From Sipunculus nudus (lineage: Eukaryota; Annelida; Sipuncula; Golfingiida; Sipunculidae): a stretch of DNA of 64,000 nt. A program made the position numbers and the translations under genes. Numbering within the stretch: the first letter of the stretch is position 1; each line of letters begins with the position of its first letter. A model generated the notes under the pieces. That model had not been told where the DNA came from. It did not search any database and was given only the letters and a program-made list of their open reading frames with translations. The DNA lies in assembly GCA_026874595.1 (NCBI GenBank), contig CM049307.1, forward strand, positions 52,075,370-52,139,369. The letters are read 5' to 3'. Of the stretch, positions 25,860-37,800 are shown one piece after another.

Positions 25860-28800
25860 CATTGATAAAGGTTTCTTCTTTACTCCACGCCTAAGCGGAA
25901 CAAATGACAAATAATATAATAAATACGGAATATTTCAATAATATTTGTCACAGATTTATATATTATCAGCATATAATATATGATTTTGATTAAAAGTGTG
26001 AACTGTAGGTATAGTCGACATTGCTATCTGCTGTATTATATGTCAGAATGCGAACAAGGACAATATGGGATGAACTGTTCCGGTAACTGTTCCGAATATT
26101 GTGAAATGCCAGGAGACTGTGATAAATGGTCCGGCACCTGCATGTGTCAGGCTGGATACATACCTCCATTCTGTGTTGATGGTTCGTATACTTTTATTTC
26201 CTGAGTGACTAAACCATGAAAGTTACCATTTGCTTTATAGATGGTTCAGATGTTGCAGCCTCTATACTGTTACAGCAAATTTTATTAAGTTCCCCTAACA
26301 ATACATATAATTTATTTTAATTATCAGAATGCGATTCAGGGAAGTATGGCGTGAATTGTACCGGTAACTGTTCCGAACACTGCGATACTCCAGGAGAATG
26401 TGATAAACAATCCGGTATATGTGTGTGTCAAGCTGGCTACCAACCTCCAGTCTGTGTTAATAGTATGTTCACTAAATTACTCGAATAAGATATAACTTCA
26501 ATAATGTCAGTTTAAGTTCAAGCGTTATTAGATGTCAGAAATGTGCGCAGTGTTCTATATATATAGTGTAAAACAAGGCAGTATCAGTTACAATGTATTA
26601 TTTTCTGTTGTTTCTCTATTCCTGTTTGAAAATGGTTAGTAATTTATTATCATCAGAATGCGAGCAAGGGCAGTATGGTTTGAACTGTTCCAGTAACTGT
26701 TCCGAACATTGTGAAACGCCAGGACAATGTGATAAAAGTTCTGGCACATGCGTGTGTCAAGTTGGTTACCAACCTCCATTATGTGACGTAGGTAAGTATT
26801 TTCAATTATAACAAGAGTATTCTGTTTTAAATAAAACATGAAACTATCAATTCTTTACTGATTAACACTTAGTCCTTTTCATTCATTATGTTTGAGATCA
26901 ATATAATGGTCAAATTGCTTAATTTGTATTCTCAACAAGGAAGCAATGCTCTAATACGAAACAAGGTGTTGTTTCGTTGTTCTTGTCAACAATAACATTT
27001 GTTATATATATTATATGATTATGAACAAGGACAGTTTTGTACAAATGTAAGGGAAACATCTTCCAAAATCAAAGTTGGCATAGATAAAACCATAATAATA
27101 CTGTTGTTTGAAATGTATTTCTTTTTTCGATCAGAATGCGAACAAGGCAAATATGGATTTAACTGTACCGGTAACTGTTCGGAAAACTGTGACACTCCAA
27201 AACAATGTGACAAAGTGTCCGGTGTATGTGTGTGTCAAGCTGGTTACCAACCTCCGATTTGTGTTGACGGTTCGTATATTGAATAATTCGAAATACAAGT
27301 TTGTAGTCATTTAAAATTTTATTCAGGTAAAGATTGATATTTTGTTTGTAATGATAAACATAAATGCATGAAAATAAATCACAGAGTATCTACTAGTTTC
27401 ACGATTGTTTTAAACAACGACTGTTAATAGCATGTTGCTTCATCGACAAACAAATAGATGACGTGTTTTAAATAATATTATTTATTATATTTTATTATGT
27501 TAACCCCATTTAGATTATCTAAATGTAAAAAACCTGGATTTGACAGAAGTTCCACTGCTTTTTGTAAAACGTTTCACTTGCCGTTTCTTTATCAGAATGC
27601 GAACAAGGGCACTATGGGGTGAACTGTTCTAGTAACTGCTCCGAACATTGTGACACTCCAAGACAATGTGATAAAAGGTTTGGCACATGTGTGTGTCAAG
27701 CTGGGTACCAACCTCCATTATGTTTTGATGGTTCGTATTTACAATATTCCAAGCGATAATGCATGATAGTGTCATTTATGGGTTTCCTATTAGTTATTTC
27801 AGCTAATTGTAAAGATCTTGTCAATATATTTCATTTTAAATTTGACTGTGATAGTTACTGTACGAAAATATCCACTAGAACCTTTCCTCAGAAAGCCACA
27901 AGTGAGCACTTCGTTTGGACATTACATTTATTGATCATGAATCATTTTGTTATCACAGCGACAATCTGATTTTGTATATTTTAAATGGGAAATTAATTGT
28001 AGTGTTAAACATGAAGTGTGTAAAGATATATGAAAAATCTTTTTTTAAGATTTGTGATTAATTATCTGTGACATTCCTGTTCTGGTCGATTCATAATCAT
28101 CTGATATTTTGAAAACAGAATGTCGACAAGGAGAATATGGACTTAACTGCTCCGGGAAATGTTCAATGAACTGTCAGACACAAGGACGATGTAACAGTCA
28201 TTTGGGAATGTGTTTATGTCAGGCGGGATACCTGCCTCCATTTTGTGTCGAAGGTAAATCAATTGTGCAAAATACCTCCGACCTTGCAACAGCCCTTATA
28301 CCAGATTATATAAATTCCTATTTTTAATATAATATGTTGGTAATACGTTAGTTATAAACGTGCAACCAATTTATAAAATAAGCAAATTATGGTACTGTTT
28401 AACCAAGAACTAGAACTGTTTACGTTTTGTTAACAACCTGTTCGATATCCACATTTGGCCTAATCAGAAAGTGATTATTAAGTACTTTTCACATTTACCG
28501 TTTTAACATCTTCTAATATGATTGTATTCTTAACCGATGACGCCCTCATGTCATTACTCATATAAACAATTATTCTTACCTTCACTAGAATGCGAGAAAG
28601 GAACGTATGGAATGAACTGTACCAACACATGCAGTACTGGCTGTGAGGACGAATGTAAAAGTGCAGATGGAACATGTAGTTGCAAGGATGGCTTTATGAG
28701 CAATAAGTGCGAACAGGGTAAGAATATACTCAAACATAATAACATAGCCTTATATGTTTGCCAATGTTGGTTGGTCTTGGGTGAGTTATTGTCGATGAAT

Positions 28801-28878
28801 GTGAGAGTTAACTCTAGAGAATTCACGACGTCTTACCGGAATACATTTAGCTATGGGTTTTCGAAATATATATATGTA

Positions 28879-28919
<41 letters not shown>

Positions 28920-30117
28920 CAATTTAGATTACCAAATGAAATTGATTTGTTTATCAAGCGTGCTTCAAGAAAATATAAACATAAAACAGCATATATAAAA
29001 AGAATGCATAACTTTCTCACTTCCTGTTCTATATCTAAATGTTTTACAAACTGGGGAGGAGTAATTTTCGATTGTGTAGACGGAGAAATGGGTCGACTTA
29101 AAAATGAGGGTACTTCAAATGTCGCTCTTAACTACGTGAGAGTATTTCTTCCTTGAGAAAAATATTGATTTCACATTACAATCTTTTTTACAATATTTGG
29201 GACTGTCGTAGTATTAAGTAGCACCAGAACATCCAATTTTATCTCATCGTAATGCGGACACAAGGGAGAAGCCACATACGTTTGCATGTATCAGTGGAAA
29301 CCAAGGTCTTAATTGGGTAAAATAGTTAATAATAATAATGTTTATGTAAATAGTCAGTAATAACTCTCTCTCCTCGGTTGATTTTTGGTTGATTGCTATT
29401 AATATTATTTACTTAATACAAAGGACTCTTAAAATATGAAAATACTTAAGCGGAAAAAAATGATGGAATAACCATACTGGCTTTGCAAATCCCACTTAAC
29501 CGAATATATGTGGTTGCCCACATTATCTCGCATAATAACAAGCAGTCACAGCACTGACGGTGTGGGCTCCAATAACTGCTGAAATGGTGTTTGTTGCATT
29601 CTTATTGTGTTATAACGAAAGGTTCCAACACATTTGAAAGAGCAATAGTTTCTTGTTATATAGCTGAGCATTAATAAACACCCGATTGTTTTCTTCTCTT
29701 GACAGTATGCGAGTCGGGTAAATACGGTAAAAACTGCCTCGAAGAGTGTTCGGAAGGGTGCCAGAATACAACGTGTAATGCTACAGGTCACTGTGCATGC
29801 AGGACAAATTATATTGGAGACAGATGTGAGCGGTCTTATGTAAGCCGTCACTCGGGTCCGGGAGATGGTAAACATTTTATTTAATATTATCTCTGTAATC
29901 CGTTATTATACGTATATCATTCACTTGATACAGGTAAATGCAGCCACGTTATCACAAGAAAGCGCATACATAGATAAAATATATTTATATTTATATTTTT
30001 TAAGTGAATACAGAAGCCATAGCAGGCGGGACAGTGGGGTCGCTCATGATTATAGCTGTGGTTGTTGTCATTCTAATATGGTTCAGGTATTTAAGATATA
30101 TTTATTCTATATGCATC

Positions 30118-30175
<58 letters not shown>

Positions 30176-31776
30176 AAATTATTCATTTGTTATGATGTAT
30201 TATCTTTAAATTTAGTTTTATAATATATATGAATTATGTTTACTCAAAAAAAAATTCTTGGAGTTCTATATGAAACACAAGATAGGAACGCACATTTATA
30301 CATCACAAATGATTTCCCATTTTATTCTTTTGAGAGGCGTCGAGACGGACTCCCAGGTGCTTCTCGTAGAAAAGGTAATTAAAAGTCTAATTTTTTTTAA
30401 AAATGTAATAAATGTACATCCCAGGTAAATGAAAAAGGGTGTCTTATTTTTAAAAAAAATTATACCACGTCTATACCATTTTTATGAAGTAAAACGATAT
30501 TTGAATAAGCATGTATCAAATCGCTAGGTACAACTGATGAGGAAATGGTGGATATTAACCATGGTGAAATTAACCCCACTGGGCGGTCTGGGAAACACGA
30601 CAGTTCATTACAAGGTAACCACCACGCTGATGAAATGATCTATTGCAACCTATCATCCTTGTTTGATAAGACAAGCATCACAGTGGATATCTTTCCAGAC
30701 TACATCAAATATATGCTTGACAAGGAGCAAGGATATGAAGATGAATATAAGGTAAGGGATAAAAATATCCAGATTGGTAAACTCATACAAGCCTGCATAA
30801 AGTACTTTTTTTCCAGTTCAGTTGCTCTATATAAGTAAATCGGTTTCTTGGTTTGTACATTAACAGAGTATTCCTCTGGAACCAACAGGAAATTGTGACA
30901 TCGGTAACCTGCCAGGAAACCGGCCGAAGAATAGGTTCAAGAATATTATACCATGTAAGCCTGTACATGCCATCTGTTTCTTAGTTTATTCTCTTTTGCA
31001 ACTATTTTCTTATTTCAAAATGGTATTTGCTAAAATGCTTTCAATTATTCTCCAGACAATCACAATCGCGTAAAGCTTCACGAATGCGGAGACAGTCCAG
31101 TTCAGGGTTACATCAATGCCAGCTTTGTTCCGGTAAGTCACCATAACACAAACATGTACCAATGACCGCAAAAACTGTTGGTTTATATAAATTCATTCAT
31201 TTTCCGAGCATGTTTTAAAACACATAACAGATGGTAATCTGATTTATACACATTTATCATGATAAGCCCATCTCGGCTGACGACAAATCTTGGACAACTA
31301 CGTTCTTGATTGTGAACAAATCTAATGTAAATCATCATAAAAATACTCACACAAACACGATCGGCCCTATGACATGACGACCAGTTTACTGGTTGTCACT
31401 AAGCTTACCAGCCCAATGTTCATTGCCTACTGAGTCGGATGTAACAGCTAGCCAATGACCACTTGGCTTGGTCAAAGACTAAATTAATTACTGTGTTGTT
31501 AACTACGGCAACGTTTATTCTGTTTTGGATTACTATTAATGATTGGCCCCGCAGATCAGAAAGATGTTTTGCAAGCACAATTAAAACCAAATATAGGGAA
31601 AGTTTAGAGATATAAATTCTTGATGAACTTTGATTTGACTTATTGATACTCGAAAATTAAAGGTATCAATTGTTCGATCTGTCCTTCCTGCATGTTACAC
31701 CGTTGAACGATATTTTACCATGTCATTGTATTTTGTAAAAATTATTTCTGCCTGAAATAAAAATATGAATAACATA

Positions 31777-31816
<40 letters not shown>

Positions 31817-34800
31817 TTGTATTTCTAAATTTGTCTCTCATAGGGATATGATGATTCAGTCAACTTCATCGCAGCTCAAGGTGAGTTTATTTTATGTAAA
31901 ATATTTGCAATAATTAACCGTATGGCATAAAAATGAAACACCCATTGAAAATGAATCAATGGTCTGAAATAAAGCTACTGAACCTACTTATTCGAGGGCC
32001 TTCATTCCTTCTTTGAATATGTTATGGAAATCGGAGTCGAAGAGGGTTTGATAATTGAACATAACACTCACTGTGTGCAGTTATTTACTTTTGATGTAGG
32101 ACCGGTTCCTGACACGCTGAATGACTTTGTACTGATGTTATGGGAGAATAACGTGCCCCTTGTTGTCATGCTGACATCTCTTAAGGAGAAAAACAAGGTA
32201 TGTAGAAAAATAAACGCGATATGATTGAGGCCGGGGTTTTCTAAAACGACTGTGAGATAGAAGGATTCATGGCGTACTTAATTAAGAACATAATGTTCCG
32301 GTTCAAAGCGTAAAAATATTTCTTGACTATTGTGTGATAATGCGTACTTTCCATGGTTTATGGGAACCAAATAATTTCCCTATTATTTCTCGCCTTTGGA
32401 TTCTTAGCCGTAGATTATCCTCAGTTTGCTTACATAATGATCTGAATAAATAATTTAATGTTGTGTCTTTTTTACGTGCAGGTCAAATGTGAGCGTTACT
32501 GGCCCAATGGGAAGCAGTCTGTTCCTTTTGGACAAATCACAATGACCCTGAGGAAGACTAGACAACTCAAAAACAACACCCATTATATAACAAGGGACTT
32601 GGTTCTTCAAAAGGTAAATAATATGTGAAATTTAATGATTTCACAAGGGAGACAAAACAGGCTTATAAGTTAACATTTCTCAAGCTGCTATTAAACGTAT
32701 GTCATACATATTACAACAAACAACCTGCAATCCAATAGCTGTCATTGTATATTGTATCAATGTCTTATCACATCAGGATGGCACGACCATGAATGTAAAA
32801 CATATGCAGTTTACCTCTTGGCCAGACCACGGATCTCCTCATAGTCCGGCAGCTTTTCTGAGTTTTCACAAAGAGGCGGAGAAATATTATCAAAGCAGTA
32901 GGGGACCGGTCTTGGTACATTGCAGGTAGGATATTATTTTTCTTCATCTTTTCATGTTCTCCATATTTGATGAAGATATTAATGATCTAGCTTTTCCTGT
33001 CTCCAGTGCTGGGGTTGGTCGGACAGGAACCTTTTTGGCTATGGACTATCTGCGGAGACAGGCGAAAACAGAAGGCAACATAAGTATATATAACTGTGTC
33101 TTAGAGCTCAGAAAACATCGTGTGAATATGGTACAAAGTCTGGTAAGCCATTTACAAGCTCGACGCATCACAGTGATACCCGATATGTTTAACGAATAAC
33201 GGTTTATACTAGAGGACATTTGGGCCATAAAAGCCTTAGATTAAGACCCTGCCATGCCATATTAACACCTCATTTAGGTCAAATATACAATAATTTCAAA
33301 GATCGCTGTCAGGCGACCATATTGGATTTCTGATAAGTTTGATAGCGCATGTCTTCGCACAGGTTTTAATTTGCAGTAAAATAATCATAGTAGTTGCTGG
33401 TATGGTTTAAAAGATTGTTGACGCAGGGACTTAAGATCGCCTCGTAGCGGTCATATTGGATTTCTTTTAGTGTCTGAAATCAGATAGCGCACAGCCTCTT
33501 ATGGGTGTCAAGCTAAAATGAAATTTTACGCCAATCATGTATATAGTTCTTCAATAATGCGTCTGAATAAAGGTCATTCAAATTCCTTGCCTGGCGGCAT
33601 TATTGTATTTGGTCTAGAAGTATATGCATACTGGACAATTTACTTAAAACAGGCCCATAGACTTAAACCCGATTAATACAGTGAGCTGAAATTTACTTTG
33701 GATTTTCTTAATTAAAAAACGGTATAGGTTACCAGCAATGTACAAAACCAGAAGTGAAGGGAATACTGAACCCTGATTATTTTTAAATCCTTTAACAGGA
33801 TCAGTACAAGTTTTTACATGAGGCCCTTTTGGAAGCGTTGCATTGTGGAAAAGTGGTATATGACGCCGGGGAGTTTGAAGCCTGGCTTAATCAGGACAAC
33901 AGCGTCTTGTTACAAAAGCAGTTCATGGTAAACACAAACAGATGTTTTCCTTCATTTGCTAAAAGTTTGGACAAGAAGAAATATGTAACCTTTGATGCCT
34001 TTAATTTTATTATATTAACAAGATGTGCTAGGTATGACATTTTGCTTAACGGGATCATGTAGAGGATGGCTCGCTAACAGAAATCGGCAGTTTGTTTTTC
34101 TGTTTATTTCTTTGGTAGGAAGATGCATTTATATATTTTAATTTTATATTCCTGTTGTTTTCGCGTTTAAAAGTTTCATCATGTGTCAGTTTTTGAAACA
34201 GGTAATTTAACTGAATATATAGTGTAGTTGTCAAGCTGGTTTTTGATCAATCTCTCGTAGTTCCAGGAGGTCTTACAAAACGCCAATTTCATGATATTCT
34301 GCAGTGCATATTCTGATATCTGTACAATTCCCCTATTCTTTAAGATTACTGAAGCTTACAGGTTTGCCAGTGTTATACATGATATATTATATATTAATTA
34401 TATATAATACGTCTCTTTTTAGATGCTCGAAAAATTTCGACACACACCCCGGCCTGAAGACACTTCCGCAGGAAAAGATCCAAGCAACAAAGACAAGAAC
34501 AGATCAATGGATCTTCTTCCCCTCGACAGATCGCGCCCTCTCTTGATGATGAAGGTCCCGTCCACCACTGATTACATCAATGGGGTCTTTGTCAAGGTGA
34601 TTTGAATATAGCGATATAAGCATAAAACATCTTCATATCATATAGTATAGGCAAATTTTCTTTTAATTTTGGATCTGTTCTTACCTATATATCAGCTCAC
34701 TTTGAATATTGACTAAAAACAAAAATCGTGTGTCTATGGCAATATTGCCTATATATGTGTTTTCATACGTTTTCGAAGTATAGTTTATGTTTGTTCAATG

Positions 34801-37800
34801 TAGATTGGTCTAATTAATTTGATAGCTCTGTGTCTGAATGCCTAAAGTGTTAATATATATAATGATATATAATTATATATTTGGAGTGCCTCATGGCCTG
34901 ACACTATTAGGGTACGAATGTTGACTTCGTGCAATAACTGTTACACCTCCACTGAACTTGTAATAAACCAACAATTACTTACTTTCAAGATTTGGGATCA
35001 AAGCAATAAGGTTTGATGAATATTGCATTCATCTGATATGGATGATACAAACGAATAACTCTAGGAACAATCTACTCTTAACAAAACTGTTTACAGTCAA
35101 GAACTTTTCTTCCTGGCTTCCTTTTTTATATAATAAAGGATGAATGATGCAACTTTGCACAGTTGAAGCTTTTCCCTTTGGATGACATTGTTAATTGTTG
35201 GTAGTCCATACGGTTGTTTATCCAAAATAAGTACCCCTTTGGAAAAGATTTATTTTAATCGTACATAAACCATAATTCAATCAATATTAAACCATTACAG
35301 AAGCAAAAAAAACTGCTGTGAGTTATTTGCAATAGCACTTGCAAATGTAATGTTTACTACAGATTATTGTTACGAAGACAAAGTGCTTAGGGGAAAATAC
35401 TGAGGTGCCATACTGTCGGTGGCGCACATATCCGGCGTACCAACCGTTTCGTTAGCAAAGCAAGCTTCACCAGCGAGACATGTCGGTCCGCTTTTATGTC
35501 ACCCCGTAACACACCCCCTTTTAAGAGCGCTCTGCTACCAGGACAAGACTAATTTTACCAGGAGTCACAGTTTGGTGAGCTCATTCCCTGGGCTACAAAG
35601 TTTACCATCACGTTGAATGAGCCCCCATTTTGTTACGAAGACAAATTGCTCAGCGATAAATACTGGGCCTATTCGGGATTCGAACCCATATCGTGGCGCA
35701 CATGTCCGACGTACCAACCGCTTCGCTAGCTAAGCAAGCTTCACTAGCGAAATAGTTCGGTCCGCTTTTATGTCACCCCGTAACAATATAATATATCCGA
35801 CGGATCTAGGATTTTGGGGAAATCTGACTAACAATGATTTATTAAATTTTGTAGCTAGCAAACTTTACTAGATATACACAACCTTTTCCACATTGGATTA
35901 TGTTTTAATGCATACGTCTACAGATAAAATTTATAGTAACAGATATAGACCGGATGTTTATTATGGGATGAACTGATTTAATGTTTTTTATCTAAAATGA
36001 ACGCATGAAACTGTATTACAATTTATTTAGCTTTTGTTGTAAATAATAAAATATTTCAGCCAGCCTTCTGGTTCCATTTCACTGAAGTCTGCAGCAAACA
36101 CCAATTTGTGAAAACAAAAAAAAGGAGGATTTTTGCCTCTCTGCCATACAGACTGTAGAATTTAAAAAGCGTTATTTATTAATATACTATTAAGTTTAAT
36201 AATGTGTCTAATCACCGAGCCGTGACAAACTGACTCAGTGTGCATTTAATTGGATTGGTAAAGGTAATCATAACTTGAGTTTTTATACAAGTCATATGGA
36301 GGAATGCTTCCCAGTGGTCTTTCCAACATGATGCATTCATGCCTTGGTAAACAGCCCATAATCTTAACATAAGGTTATGAATGATGAATTTACACAAGAA
36401 AATACATGTGAACTCACAACCCAAACTGAAACTTCGTCTCTATGGAAAAGAATCACACCCTGTATCGCGCACAAGTTGGCTGCGATAAGTAACCCGTGCG
36501 AGCCATGTTTGTAGCCAGGCGGTCAAAAAATTAACAAACATGAGGAGGGATTTGCCTATATGCTGTGTAAAAACGGAATTTTACTTGTTCATGTTAGGTG
36601 TTGTTCGAAAGTGGACTAACAAAGGTAACGATTTGTTTGATTTATGTCAAGTGACAACCAACTTGTAGGCCATGAGTTGTCAGAAGTGACGAAAATATTT
36701 GCATCCTCATAGAGCGTTATAGTGCGTCCCTGAAGGATGTAACGGCACTCTGACTGCCAATACGTTAGTTGTAGACTGTAATATAATAGGGTGAAATGGC
36801 GCTACTAAGCACCATGATAAACATTGGGAAGCCTTTGCAGGGTTCAAAGTGTGTTACCGTAGAAAGTGTTGCAATCATGCCCTAAAAGTTAGTGGAGGAA
36901 GGGGTGTTGTTAGGGCGGGGAGTGTGTTTGAGCATTAGAGTACTACTTCCAGCTTGCCCTAATTGTTAGGGTAGGAAAGTGTTCTTTCATGCCCTAACTG
37001 TTATATATTTATATGTATATTAATAATATGTAAAGTTTGTTTAATAAGCCTTGGTTATTTTTAGGCCTCCTGGAGTAATGACGGCATATTGGTTACTCAG
37101 TCACCATTGGAAAACACAGTGGTCGACCTGTGGCGTCTCATATATGATTATGAATGTCACACTATTGTTGCTTTGAACACATTTGATTCGAAGGTATTCG
37201 GGGAGCTGTTAGGCCAAAAAAGCGTTTGGTTCTCAGGCACTTTTTCATAAATCAATATCGGCGGGCGATTTTTTATTCTTATTTTTTGTTTATTTTATTT
37301 TACCTTTTTAGTTTGTTTCGAAAAGAGTCATATGGACAGGAAAAAGATTCACAATTACATATTTTTATGCAAAACAGGTAAAAGCTTTACATAGCAAAGG
37401 AAATAAGATCAACATTTTCCAAATTGTATTATTTTTCGTCTTGAAAGAAATATCTGAGCAGCATGAGCTCAAAATTGGTAAGTTTCTGTTTAAAATAAAA
37501 ATAGAAAACTTTGATGCGGGGGTTAAAATTAACGCGGGCGGTGCCTGAGAACTATACCTTTTTTTGGCCCTACGATTAAAAGTTACTTTTCATCATCACA
37601 GTGCTTGCTTGGCTTTAATATTAAAGTTCAGGGTGAGACTCAAATCTTTTTTAAATCGGTTAACTGTCGACATGTAAAACAGTGATGAGTAGAAAATCAA
37701 GCCTAAGTTTAATATTGTATTAATCAGTTGAATAGTAATACCAACATTACAAAAACTGTGTTGTCACCAGTTTCGTAAAGAGGTTTTAAAATATTATTCT

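Noticed and set aside
29840-29845. Alternative donor gtaagc in gene A exon 25
   Set aside because: A better consensus match, but it gives phase 0 and breaks the frame into the TM exon; the donor at 29868 keeps phase.
35630-35786. Functional tRNA gene on the minus strand
   Set aside because: B-box and A-box matches exist, but no convincing cloverleaf with paired acceptor stem was seen, and a diverged second copy lies nearby. A tRNA-derived repeat is more likely.
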